NCBI GenBank assembly: GCA_964542585.1
Contig: CAZIUI010000029.1
Coordinates: forward strand, 1 to 31,147
Source: CAYYUA01 sp964542585
GTDB taxonomy: Bacteria; Bacteroidota; Bacteroidia; CAILMK01; CAYYUA01
DNA: 31,147 nucleotides
Reading direction: 5' to 3'
In this document: positions 8,498 through 16,345 of the stretch, piece by piece
Numbering within the stretch: the stretch's first letter is position 1
How the letters are laid out: every line of letters begins with the position of its first letter
Notes under the pieces: model-generated
Told to the model about the DNA's origin: nothing
What the model saw: the letters and a program-made list of their open reading frames with translations, nothing else
Databases searched by the model: none
Position numbers and translations under genes: made by a program

Positions 8498-9034
8498 TTA
8501 GAAATTATTTTTATACATCCGGGATTCGATCGGATGGTAAGCCCGCTCATTGTATTTCGCGGTCTTCTTGTCATGGTAATAGGTTCCCACTTCGCCATCC
8601 ACTTCAAAATAGATAAGCTGCCCGATGGGCATCCCAGGATAGACAATGACGGGCTGTGCCACTGTTATTTCAAGGGTCCAGGTGTTGCAATAACCCACAT
8701 CGCCTTTTCCAGCTGTGGCGTGGATAAAAATGCCCAATCGCCCGGCTGAAGATTTACCCTCCAGGAATGGTACCCGGTTATGGGTCTCTGTATATTCCTT
8801 TGTGACCCCCAGGTAAAGGTTGTCAGGGTCCAGGCGAAGCCCTTCTTCAGGGATCGTGAACTCACGGATTGAATTAGGCATACGGGCATCCAACACCTCA
8901 GATTCATAAACTGCTAAGTAAGGTCCTAGGTGCACATCGTAAGAATTGGTGCCAAGACTTTCACGGTCAAAGGGCTCAATTACAATATTGCCTGCCTCAA
9001 TTTCGGCTAGAATGCCTTTGTCGCTTAAGATCAT
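8498..9034 (-). CDS. dcd: dCTP deaminase
   Basis: Converts dCTP to dUTP in the pathway supplying dUMP for thymidylate synthesis. The 178-residue length suits the trimeric dCTP deaminase/dUTPase family. The signature runs from Lys94-Ser-Ser through Arg99 (EGKSSAGRLG), His105-Ala-Thr-Ala (IHATAGKGDVGY) to the catalytic Glu122 in WTLEITVAQP. The start of the substrate fold reads LGTNSYDVHLGPYL, the wording common in Bacteroidota members. A bifunctional deaminase-dUTPase cannot be excluded from sequence alone. A terminator lies between it and the upstream transaldolase gene, so it is probably transcribed separately. Confidence 0.95.
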   Translation of the reverse strand: MILSDKGILAEIEAGNIVIEPFDRESLGTNSYDVHLGPYLAVYESEVLDARMPNSIREFTIPEEGLRLDPDNLYLGVTKEYTETHNRVPFLEGKSSAGRLGIFIHATAGKGDVGYCNTWTLEITVAQPVIVYPGMPIGQLIYFEVDGEVGTYYHDKKTAKYNERAYHPIESRMYKNNF

Positions 9035-9072
9035 GGCTCGATACTTCTCTTATAAGACCAGTGTCAAATCAA

Positions 9073-9102
9073 AAAAGCCACCGGTTATGCCGAGTGGCTT
9101 TT
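9073..9102 (-). terminator. Terminator downstream of the transaldolase gene
   Basis: AAAAGCCAC (9073-9081) and GTGGCTTTT (9094-9102) form a 9-bp stem with a 12-base loop. Read leftward it ends in a T run (bases 9071-9076 are A on the plus strand). It is about 55 bases past the stop of the gene at 9156-9812. Confidence 0.8.
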
Positions 9103-9155
9103 ATTTTAAACGTTAAGCATACCACAATAGCATGGGTAAACCATAAGCTGTAAGA

Positions 9156-9812
9156 CTACTGCTGTACTTGCTTGTAATCATCGAGGAATTTCTGGAGCCC
9201 TTTATCAGTTAAGGGATGATCTAACAGTTGCAGAATGGTATTGGGTGGGCAGGTTACCACATCGGCATTCACTTCTGCACATTTTGTAATATGGAGGGGA
9301 TTGCGAATAGATGCCGCCAACACCTCTGTATCGAACTCGTAGGTTTCATAAATGTTAGCGATCTGCTCGATCAACTCTATACCATCGTAGGAAATGTCAT
9401 CTAACCTACCCATAAATGGAGAAACATAAGAGGCTCCAGCTTTAGCAGCAACCAATGCCTGCCCTGCCGAGAAATTCAGCGTGCAATTAATCCGAATACC
9501 CTCAGAGCTCAACTTCTTAATGGCTTTAACACCTTCTTTTATCATGGGCACTTTTACCACAATCTTGTCATCAATTTTAGCGAGGCTTTGCCCCTCCTTT
9601 ACAATGGTATCGTAGTCGGTAGCAATCACCTCTGCGGAAATATCTCCATCCACTTCCTTACAGATGTCCTTGTAATGCTGATAAACCGCTTCTTCGCCTT
9701 TGATGCCCTGTTTGGCCATTAGCGAAGGATTGGTCGTAACGCCATCCAGAATGCCCAGGGCATTGACCTCTTTAATGGCTTCCATATCGGCCGTATCCAC
9801 GAAGAATTTCAT
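9156..9812 (-). CDS. tal: Transaldolase (small TalC/FSA-type)
   Basis: Class I aldolase of the pentose phosphate pathway, 218 residues, in the short decameric family shared by transaldolases and fructose-6-phosphate aldolases. Visible residues are Asp6 (FFVDTAD), Thr25-Thr26-Asn28 (GVTTNPSL), the Schiff-base Lys87 (KIVVKVPM) and NCTLNFSAGQAL. The two positions that separate the activities favour transaldolase: Glu61 in SAEVIA (Gln in E. coli FSA) and Phe133 in SYVSPFMGRLD (Tyr in FSA). It has its own terminator; the SRP RNA gene lies just upstream on the same strand. Confidence 0.93.
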   Translation of the reverse strand: MKFFVDTADMEAIKEVNALGILDGVTTNPSLMAKQGIKGEEAVYQHYKDICKEVDGDISAEVIATDYDTIVKEGQSLAKIDDKIVVKVPMIKEGVKAIKKLSSEGIRINCTLNFSAGQALVAAKAGASYVSPFMGRLDDISYDGIELIEQIANIYETYEFDTEVLAASIRNPLHITKCAEVNADVVTCPPNTILQLLDHPLTDKGLQKFLDDYKQVQQ

Positions 9813-9854
9813 AAATCAGACGTTTTAGGGGGCTTATTCTACTTTAAAAAAGAA

Positions 9855-9950
9855 GGGTAAGCTTCCTGTATCGCACCGCTCAACCGCGTCTACCTTGCTC
9901 CGTTTCCGGCCTGGGGCAGCACGCAGGAGCTGGCCGTACAGGGCTTACCC
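9855..9950 (-). ncRNA. ffs: Signal recognition particle RNA, small bacterial (4.5S) type
   Basis: The RNA guides Ffh-bound ribosomes to the membrane. Read leftward from 9950, 96 bases begin GGGTAAGCCCTGTA and end CAGGAAGCTTACCC, so the ends pair (GGGTAAGC with GCTTACCC, plus CTGTA/TACAG). The apical helix-8 signature is present: CCAGGCCGGAAACGGAGCA, with a GNRA tetraloop closed by CCG/CGG and the AGG/AGCA internal loop that Ffh recognises. Downstream the transcript runs into TTCTTTTTT (plus-strand A run at 9846-9851), a likely end point. A promoter -7 element lies 5 bases upstream. Confidence 0.93.
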
Positions 9951-9955
9951 AACTG

Positions 9956-9963
9956 CAAATGTA
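9956..9963 (-). promoter_or_regulatory. -7 promoter element of ffs
   Basis: Read leftward this is TACATTTG, a full match to the Bacteroidota -7 element TAnnTTTG. Five bases then separate it from the G run that starts the SRP RNA, the expected distance to a transcription start. No clear -33 TTG is seen at the right spacing. Confidence 0.7.
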
Positions 9964-9992
9964 GCAATTTGCCACTATGTAAAAAAGGAGCC

Positions 9993-10712
9993 TTAACTCG
10001 AATTCAGTTGTCTTTGGTACTGCTGAATGGTGTTTTCAAGCCCATAGTAAAGCGCATCCGTTATCAGAGCCTGACCTATAGAAACTTCCAAAAGGCCTGG
10101 CAAATTCTTGTGAAGGTAAGCCAGATTGGTTAAATTCAGATCATGACCGGCATTGATACCCATACCTTTGGAAGCAGCAACCCTGGCTGTTTCGGCATAC
10201 GGCCTTATGGCAGCTTTTGGATCTTTCAGGTATCCGGTTACGTAATCAGCAGTGTAGAGCTCTATACGGTCTGCGCCTATCGCCGGAGCGGATTCGGCCA
10301 TTGGCACTTCGGGATTCAGGAAAATTGAAACGCGTATATCCTTTTCATGCAGGGCTCGGATAACATCCAACAGAAAATGAGCGTAATTTTTGGTATCCCA
10401 GCCATTAGTAGATGTCAATGCCTCAGGTGGATCCGGCACTAAAGTCACCTGGTCAGGCTTTACTGCTGTTACCAAGTCCAGGAAAGGCTGGCTGGGGTAG
10501 CCCTCTACATTGAACTCACCGTTAACCAGGGGCTTGAGCTGGCGTACATCCTCATAGGTAATGTGACGTTCATCAGGCCGCGGGTGCACGGTAATCCCAT
10601 CTGCCCCGAAAGCTTGACAATCGCGGGCAACCTGGAGTAGATCCGGCATATTGCCCCCTCTAGCGTTACGGAGCAGGGCTACCTTATTGATGTTCACACT
10701 GAGCCTGGTCAT
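9993..10712 (-). CDS. pdxJ: Pyridoxine 5'-phosphate synthase
   Basis: Condenses 1-deoxy-D-xylulose 5-phosphate with 3-amino-2-oxopropyl phosphate, the ring-closing step of DXP-dependent vitamin B6 synthesis. The TIM-barrel protein of 239 residues is normal length. It shows LSVNINKVALLRNARGG at the N-terminus, His43 and Arg45 in TVHPRPDERHI, Glu70 in EFNVEGYP, His190 in AGHDLNL and the phosphate-binding end VSIGQALITDAL. His43, Glu70 and His190 match the known catalytic residues of E. coli PdxJ (His45, Glu72, His193). No other B6 gene is nearby; ffs and tal follow on the same strand, but ffs has its own promoter. Confidence 0.96.
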   Translation of the reverse strand: MTRLSVNINKVALLRNARGGNMPDLLQVARDCQAFGADGITVHPRPDERHITYEDVRQLKPLVNGEFNVEGYPSQPFLDLVTAVKPDQVTLVPDPPEALTSTNGWDTKNYAHFLLDVIRALHEKDIRVSIFLNPEVPMAESAPAIGADRIELYTADYVTGYLKDPKAAIRPYAETARVAASKGMGINAGHDLNLTNLAYLHKNLPGLLEVSIGQALITDALYYGLENTIQQYQRQLNSS

Positions 10713-10831
10713 ATGAAATGAATTTTGTCTTATTGTTGTGGTAAATGTTAAGAGCTACAAATTTGCTGGTTAAAGTTTTGATTCCCCTTAATTAAAATGC
10801 TTCTCCAGCTTTTAAAACAAGTAAGGTCATT

Positions 10832-12466
10832 TTGTTGATAAAAGCCGTTCAGGATTTCTTTAGGCGATGGCTAACCATGATGAATCCGCCCGTATTTTTC
10901 GGTGCGGGCCTTTTTGTTTTGAGCGTCATTTTATTTGGGGGCATATGGACGGAAACCGCTGGTTGGGTTTTCGAGAACACGCTAAACTTTATCACCACCT
11001 ATTTTGGATGGTACTACATCCTGATTGTGTTCTTGTTCCTGTTGTTTGTGATATGGCTTTATTTCAGCCCCTACGGTTCCATCAAACTAGGCCGGGATGA
11101 AGATGAGCCGGAGTTCAGTAAGATGGCTTGGTTTACCATGTTGTTTGCGGCCGGTATGGGTATGGGGCTTATTTTTTACGGGGTTGGGGAACCCATCATG
11201 CACTATCATGAGCCCCCAACGGCTGATCCCCGTTCAGAAGCGGCCCTGACAGATGCCATGCATTACTCCTTTCTGCACTGGGGCTTTCATCCCTGGGCCA
11301 TCTATATCATTTTCGGAGCCAGCATTGCTTATTTTCACTTCCGGGTAGGGTTACCACTAGCACCGCGGTCTTTGTTTTACCCCCTATTAGGAGAGCGCAT
11401 TCATGGAGCTATCGGCCATGTGATTGATGCTTTTTGTACAGTGGGGACTTTGTTAGGGGTAGCCACTTCCCTTGGTCTTGGGGCCATGCAGATTAACTCT
11501 GCCCTGAAGTCCATCATGGCGGTTAATTACGATGTGAACACCCAGTTACTGATTATCACCCTGATTACAGCGGTTGCGGTCACCTCCACCATTTCTGGGC
11601 TGGGTAAAGGCATTAAATACCTGAGCATTACCAACCTTGCCGTGATGCTTGTCCTAATGCTGTTTGTTTTTATAGCCGGGCCTTCCTTGTACATCATTGA
11701 GCTTTTCATCTCTTCTTTGGGTAAGTACCTGGCCGAGGTAGTTCCTTCCAGTCTCTGGCTGGATATGCGAAGTAATAATGACTGGCAGCAGGAATGGACA
11801 CTTTTTTATTGGGGCTGGTGGATTTCCTGGTCCCCATTTGTTGGGGTTTTTATTGCCCGAATATCCAAAGGCCGCACTATCCGGCAGTTTGTTTTTTACG
11901 TGTTTTTGGTCCCCACCATAGTCACTTTTTTCTGGTTTGCCATTTTCGGTGGGGCTGCGCTCAATTTTGATATTCAACAAGGCGCTGAAATTCACCGGAT
12001 CGTGAATAACAACCTCTCCATGTCCCTGAATGCCTTACTAGATCAATTACCAATTGCTTACATTACCAAATGGGTGGGGCTGCTGTTGGTAGTCATATTT
12101 TTTATCACCTCTTCGGATTCTGGATCCTTAGTGGATGACATGGTTACTTCCGGAGGCCATCCCAATCCTCCAGTTTTACAGCGAGCTTTCTGGGGCGTAG
12201 CAGAAGGAGCTGCGGCAGCAACGCTACTCTATGCGGGCGGCTTAAGGGCTTTACAGACGGCAGCTATTTCTTCTGGTCTTCCGCAGAGTGTGCTTGTCCT
12301 GGGAGCAACCATTGGGCTCGTTAAAGCCCTGAGAGTGGATAAAAAGCAGCAGGGGGTCCCTCAGAAAAAGGACTTCTACCCTACCAAGAGGCGGGGATCA
12401 AATGATCATAACCAAAAGGTAGGGGATACAAGTACAGCTCAATCCCGAAAAAAACTACCGAAATAA
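10832..12466 (+). CDS. BCCT family transporter (betaine/choline/carnitine type)
   Basis: A secondary transporter for trimethylammonium compatible solutes with the 12-helix LeuT-like fold. The frame starts at TTG 10832; an ATG at 10877 (MNPPVFFG) would remove an amphipathic basic segment (KAVQDFFRRWL) that looks genuine, so I keep the longer form (544 residues). The family glycine motif is AGMGMGLIFYGVGEP at residues 107-121, close to GMGIG of betaine carriers. The signature WGWWISWSPFVGVFIARISKGRTIR lies near residues 327-351, and SSDSGSLVDDM occurs later. The C-terminus is a short basic, hydrophilic tail. The coupling ion and exact substrate cannot be read with certainty. It faces a channel gene, which fits osmotic adaptation but does not prove it. 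Confidence 0.93.
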   Translation: MLIKAVQDFFRRWLTMMNPPVFFGAGLFVLSVILFGGIWTETAGWVFENTLNFITTYFGWYYILIVFLFLLFVIWLYFSPYGSIKLGRDEDEPEFSKMAWFTMLFAAGMGMGLIFYGVGEPIMHYHEPPTADPRSEAALTDAMHYSFLHWGFHPWAIYIIFGASIAYFHFRVGLPLAPRSLFYPLLGERIHGAIGHVIDAFCTVGTLLGVATSLGLGAMQINSALKSIMAVNYDVNTQLLIITLITAVAVTSTISGLGKGIKYLSITNLAVMLVLMLFVFIAGPSLYIIELFISSLGKYLAEVVPSSLWLDMRSNNDWQQEWTLFYWGWWISWSPFVGVFIARISKGRTIRQFVFYVFLVPTIVTFFWFAIFGGAALNFDIQQGAEIHRIVNNNLSMSLNALLDQLPIAYITKWVGLLLVVIFFITSSDSGSLVDDMVTSGGHPNPPVLQRAFWGVAEGAAAATLLYAGGLRALQTAAISSGLPQSVLVLGATIGLVKALRVDKKQQGVPQKKDFYPTKRRGSNDHNQKVGDTSTAQSRKKLPK

Positions 12467-12970
12467 GCGTCTGAATAATCCTTCTCCAACCTGTTACATG
12501 CTTAAGTGACCCTGCTGGTTTAAACAATTCACTGGTAGTAAGACAGCATCATAATTTGCTTTAAGCTTTTTTAGAAAAAGCACCAAAAATCGCAGCTCGA
12601 GCGCGTAAGCGTTTCAAACCAACGGCTTGCTTTTTCGCTCAACCACTCTATAGCTTGTTTTAAGGCTAGGATGTGTTTATGGGGCATTTTTTGATTTTGG
12701 GAAGGCATTCTGGCCGAGGTCATTCAATGAAAACAGTGGATAGGGCTTGCCCCCTCGTCCATCCATGCAAAAATTCACTGGGTTTTTGACTGCGCTCACG
12801 CTTTATGCGGCAAATGTCTTTATTTCCATGCCAGACCATTATCTTCTATACACTGGTGAATTGCCGTGGGCTAAGTTTGCTATATATCAATAAAGCGATT
12901 AAACGCAGGCCACCTTGGTATTTAAAAGACTACTTAAAATGCACCCCGAAGAATAAGCCAATTCCCAAGC
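12467..12970. other. About 500 bases without a recognisable gene
   Basis: The region between the convergent BCCT and channel genes. On the minus strand two short frames adjoin in an ATGA overlap (upstream one ends near 12720; the other is 12571-12723, 50 codons, MTSARMPSQNQKMPHKHI...), neither resembling a family I know. An AT-rich hairpin GCTTTTT-TAG-AAAAAGC lies at 12565-12581. A lone TAAGTTTG at 12872-12879 has no -33 partner. It may be gene remnant or simple spacer. Confidence 0.5.
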
Positions 12971-13807
12971 TTATAACGCTTGATCTACAGGTGGCGGAAG
13001 ACGCGTTCCGCAATATTTACAATATTGAGCATCACGCTGGTGACCGGCCCGCGCACAATTAGTACAATTGCGAATGCCGGTCGTTGCAGAAACCCGTGTA
13101 ATTTCTGAAGAAACAATACCGGTTGGAATAGCCAGGATCCCGTACCCTGTAATCATAAGCAACGCTGTTAAAATACGGCCTGGGATGGTTTTAGCTGTAA
13201 GGCCACTTTCACTTATAGGAGAAAGCGTATTAAGGGCCCAATACATGCTAACCGGAATGTTGTTAAAGCCATTTTCTGGGCCTTCAACAAGGTAGACGAC
13301 TGCACCTAAGAAAAGCACCACTACAATTACAGCTCCAAGGAATACGGTAATTTTAGCTGCGCTGGCCCTCAGGGCCAAACGGATATTACTGGCAGCCCGG
13401 ATGTAACGGGTAAGTTTAAAAACCCTGAATAGCCGTAGAAGGCGCATAGCGCGGATAATAGCCAGGTAATGGGAACCGGATAAGAACAGTTCAATGTAAG
13501 TGGGGAGGATTGCCAGCAGGTCAATTACGCCATAAAAGCTGGAAATATAACGAAAGGGATTGGGTGCTAAATACAGGCGCAGTAAGTATTCCAGGGTGAA
13601 AAGGATGGTAAAGCCCCATTCTATGGAGTAAAGGATAGGACCATAACTTTCCTTTATTGGTTGGATGGTCTCCACCATTACCAACACGGTGTTAACAAGA
13701 ATGGCTACCAATAAGCCCATATCAAATAACCGAGCGCCCCACGTATCGGTCTCAAAGATAACGCGGCTCAGCCATTGCTTGAAGGTTTCAGTCTCGTAAT
13801 TTTCCAT
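12971..13807 (-). CDS. Voltage-gated ion channel family protein with non-canonical pore filter and C-terminal zinc ribbon
   Basis: A six-helix inner-membrane channel of 278 residues. S1 is about 25-47, S2 58-80, S3 86-109 and S4 114-136, with a full voltage-sensor charge pattern (IIRAMRLLRLFRVFKLTRYIR). S5 is 151-174, the P-loop 183-203 and S6 211-235. A zinc ribbon has Cys248, Cys251, Cys263 and Cys266 (NCTNCARAGH, QYCKYCGTRL). Relatives with this architecture carry the potassium filter TTVGYGD after YWAxxTL; here the same-length stretch is YWALNTLSPISESGLTAK, so no GYG is present. Neither other reading frame of this DNA encodes a hidden filter. Conduction, selectivity and even channel function are open. 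It is divergent from sbcD. Confidence 0.9.
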   Translation of the reverse strand: MENYETETFKQWLSRVIFETDTWGARLFDMGLLVAILVNTVLVMVETIQPIKESYGPILYSIEWGFTILFTLEYLLRLYLAPNPFRYISSFYGVIDLLAILPTYIELFLSGSHYLAIIRAMRLLRLFRVFKLTRYIRAASNIRLALRASAAKITVFLGAVIVVVLFLGAVVYLVEGPENGFNNIPVSMYWALNTLSPISESGLTAKTIPGRILTALLMITGYGILAIPTGIVSSEITRVSATTGIRNCTNCARAGHQRDAQYCKYCGTRLPPPVDQAL

Positions 13808-13888
13808 GCCGACCAGGGCTATCCTTCAGTGCTTTTGCCAAATTGGTAACGGGCAAAGGTCTCCTTATTTTCAAGAAAAATTACCGGA

Positions 13889-15136
13889 ATGCGTATTCTT
13901 CATACAGCCGATTGGCACTTGGGCAAAAAATTAGAAGCTCATAGCCGTTTAGAGGAACAACGTGAGGTCTTAAGCGAGATTTGTGAGCTTGCGGACCAAT
14001 ATCGGGTAGATGCCGTAGTGGTGGCTGGTGATCTGTTCGACACTTTCAACCCGCCTACCGAGGCCGTAGAACTCCTTTACAGTACCCTTAAACGCCTGTC
14101 CAAGAATGGAGAACGAGCGGTTATAGCCATAGCTGGGAACCATGACAGCCCGGACCGGATTGAAGCTCCTGATCCGCTTTCCCTTGAGAATGGCATTTTG
14201 CTGATTGGTTACCCGCACAGCCAGGTTCGCCCTTTTAGCTCACCAAGCGGGCTAGCGGTTACTAAAAGTGATCAAGGCTTTGTGGAACTTCAGCTTCCGG
14301 GATCAGCAACTCCTTTTCGTTTAATACACGCACCGTACGCAAATGAACAGCGCTTACGTACCTTCCTGGGCGCGAACGATACTGATCAAGATCGAGCCCT
14401 GCAAGCTATACTGGCTGACCAATGGCAAGGTTTGGCTAAGCAATACCTGGATGATCAAGGTATTAACCTCCTCGCGGCACACCTGTTCATGATACCACCC
14501 GGGAGCACCACACCAGAGGAGCCCGAAGGAGAAAAACCGATCAACCATCCGGGAGGTGCTACGGCCATTGATACCACTTGCATTCCTGAAAAAATCCATT
14601 ACACCGCCCTGGGTCATCTTCATGGTTACCGGCGGCTGAGTGGCGCAGAGGGGCCGGCTGTTTACAGCAGCAGCCCCTTGGCGTACAGTTTCCAAGAAGC
14701 AGGTCAAACGAAATACGTTAATTTGATCAAAGCTGAAACCGGCCAGCCTGTTGAACAGCAAGCCTTACCACTGCGATCCGGCAAGCCGCTATCACGCCAA
14801 CGCTTTACCTCGGTTGCTCAGGCCAGCGAATGGTTAACGGCCAATCCAGATAGCTTGGTTGAATTAACGCTGGCTACGGACACTTACATCAGCAGCCAGG
14901 ACCGGCGGCAGTTACATCAGCTTCATGATGGCATAATCCACCTAATACCGGAATTATCTGCGGATCCGGCATCGGCTGAAGCCCATTCCCGGCAAATTGA
15001 CCTTCAACAGGATCTAACTACGCTTTTTCAGGATTATTTTGAGCACCAACAAGGCCAGCCTCCAAATGAGGAAATGTTGGCCCTCTTTCGTGAAATCTTA
15101 CAGGCAAGAAAGAATGAAGATCAAAAAGCGAATTAA
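13889..15136 (+). CDS. sbcD: Nuclease SbcCD subunit D (Mre11-like)
   Basis: The metallophosphoesterase subunit of the SbcCD complex, which cuts DNA hairpins and processes ends in the cytoplasm. Metal-binding motifs are intact: Asp8 and His10 in HTADWHLGKKL, Asp48 in VAGDLFDTFNPP, Asn84 and His85 in AGNHDSPDR, a histidine in LLAAHLFM and the pair in YTALGHLHGYR. The C-terminal part (from about residue 300) is the capping and SbcC-binding region. Length 415 is normal. The partner ATPase gene sbcC is usually directly downstream, but here a 272-base spacer and an unrelated secreted protein follow. Divergent from the channel gene. Confidence 0.95.
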   Translation: MRILHTADWHLGKKLEAHSRLEEQREVLSEICELADQYRVDAVVVAGDLFDTFNPPTEAVELLYSTLKRLSKNGERAVIAIAGNHDSPDRIEAPDPLSLENGILLIGYPHSQVRPFSSPSGLAVTKSDQGFVELQLPGSATPFRLIHAPYANEQRLRTFLGANDTDQDRALQAILADQWQGLAKQYLDDQGINLLAAHLFMIPPGSTTPEEPEGEKPINHPGGATAIDTTCIPEKIHYTALGHLHGYRRLSGAEGPAVYSSSPLAYSFQEAGQTKYVNLIKAETGQPVEQQALPLRSGKPLSRQRFTSVAQASEWLTANPDSLVELTLATDTYISSQDRRQLHQLHDGIIHLIPELSADPASAEAHSRQIDLQQDLTTLFQDYFEHQQGQPPNEEMLALFREILQARKNEDQKAN

Positions 15137-15408
15137 ATCCTAAAGTTCCTGGTACCAGAATGCTTTGAAGTAACTGTACTAAAGCTAGGGAAACGGGCTT
15201 GAAGGTTAACAGTAATGATAAAAAACCAGGTGACCTAGAGGCTTTACCGACCTGGCCAATAGCGTAATCTAAAAAGTTGTTTGACTTTAGGCGTATTTAT
15301 TTATCGCATCTCAGGATCATTAGGTCTTATAGATCCTAAAAAATCTGTTCCATCTAACATGCAACCCCCCGACCTCAAATTTCAACTATTTACAAAAAGA
15401 AAAAACTT
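15137..15408. other. 272-base spacer with two inverted repeats
   Basis: No gene seen. CCAGGT (15226-15231) and ACCTGG (about 15250-15255) are 18 bases apart. AGGATC (15313-15318) and GATCCT (15332-15337) are 13 bases apart. Neither is followed by a clear T run. No full TAnnTTTG element was found before the gene at 15409. Confidence 0.4.
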
Positions 15409-16227
15409 ATGAAACCAATATTCGGAACGCTGGCCCTGCTCTTTGGCTTTCTTGTTTCCAGCCAGGCACAAATACCGCATGGCAGCTTTGATACATGGAT
15501 CGGCAATATGGGTGGCCAATCCCCAGTAGGCTGGAACCCCAAATTCATGGACTCGGTCAAGCCAGTATCCAATGCTTATAAGGGGCCTGTTGCGGTCGCC
15601 ATTGCTACCGTCTCATCTTTTGAAGGCATCGAGCCCAATACCCTCAGCAATGGCTTTCGCTTGGACAACAGCGCGCCTTCCCGGTTTAAAGGCTATGTAA
15701 AAACCGCCATTCCCGGTGATGACACGGTTTACATCCGGGTTACGCTTTACAACCAGGGAAAGCAGACCTATCAGGATGTATGGAAAACAACCAAGACCTA
15801 TGACAACTGGCGGGAAGTGACCCTCAACATCGGGAATGTCAAAAGTGATTCAGCTAGTATCACACTGACAGCCGGATGTTGCGTAAACCCATTAGGAGGG
15901 ACGGCCGATCCCGCAACCCGTCTCATGGCTGATGCCTTTACGTTTAAATCAGCGGTCGGCCTCCCGGCAAAACCTAAGAAGCGGCAGCTGTCCCTGTATC
16001 CAAATCCTGCTACTGATCAGGTTAGGCTACAAGGGTTTCAGACGGATAAATCCTATCACTACCGCATAATCAATAACCTGGGACAGGTCATGCAAACAGG
16101 TTTCGTAAAGCAAGGGGAATCCACCATTCGGTTGGAAGGAGTACCATCCGGCATATATCTAATACAATTGAACAGGCCCAACAAGGATAAGGATCCCCAA
16201 AGTCTACGCATGATCAAAAATCATTAG
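15409..16227 (+). CDS. Secreted T9SS-sorted protein, probable beta-sandwich
   Basis: A secreted protein of 272 residues. The signal peptide MKPIFGTLALLFGFLVSSQAQ is cleaved after SQA. The mature part begins IPHGSFDTWIGN with SPVGWNPKF, the start common to Bacteroidota beta-jelly-roll domains that resemble carbohydrate-binding modules. A second half contains YKGPVAVAIATVSS and DNWREVTLNIGN. A T9SS sorting domain of about 75 residues begins LSLYPNPATDQVRLQG and contains GIYLIQLNRP. The tail is basic and slightly unusual (SLRMIKNH). I assign no function beyond export and probable surface binding. It stands alone on the plus strand. Confidence 0.85.
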   Translation: MKPIFGTLALLFGFLVSSQAQIPHGSFDTWIGNMGGQSPVGWNPKFMDSVKPVSNAYKGPVAVAIATVSSFEGIEPNTLSNGFRLDNSAPSRFKGYVKTAIPGDDTVYIRVTLYNQGKQTYQDVWKTTKTYDNWREVTLNIGNVKSDSASITLTAGCCVNPLGGTADPATRLMADAFTFKSAVGLPAKPKKRQLSLYPNPATDQVRLQGFQTDKSYHYRIINNLGQVMQTGFVKQGESTIRLEGVPSGIYLIQLNRPNKDKDPQSLRMIKNH

Positions 16228-16272
16228 CGGGGTTAGATGGGGTGATATAGAAGAGTCGTAATTACTTCAATT

Positions 16273-16295
16273 CCCTTATTAGGGCCCGATAAGGG
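16273..16295. terminator. Hairpin between convergent genes
   Basis: CCCTTAT (16273-16279) pairs with ATAAGGG (16289-16295) around a loop TAGGGCCCG. It lies between the secreted protein gene and the phosphodiesterase gene and could stop transcription either way, but neither side has a strong T run. Confidence 0.35.
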
Positions 16296-16345
16296 CGGCT
16301 AAAAAGGTAGACAAATACGCAGCAAAAACCTTCCTGGAAACGGGT

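Noticed and set aside
12571..12723. 50-residue minus-strand frame in the 500-base spacer
   Set aside because: No recognisable domain, low-complexity ending and no promoter; described only as part of the spacer.
12872..12879. TAAGTTTG as a promoter
   Set aside because: No TTG at about -33 and it would read antisense into the channel gene; chance matches to an 8-base motif with two free positions are expected.
12805..13062. 85-residue plus-strand frame entering the channel gene's 3' end
   Set aside because: Over half lies antisense to the clear channel reading frame, including its zinc ribbon; the remainder resembles nothing known.
13202..13228. Compensated frameshift hiding a GYGD filter
   Set aside because: The other two frames of this stretch contain stops and no filter-like residues.
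13854..13861. Reverse GACCTTTG before the channel gene as a -7 element
   Set aside because: One mismatch to TAnnTTTG and no -33 element at a suitable distance.
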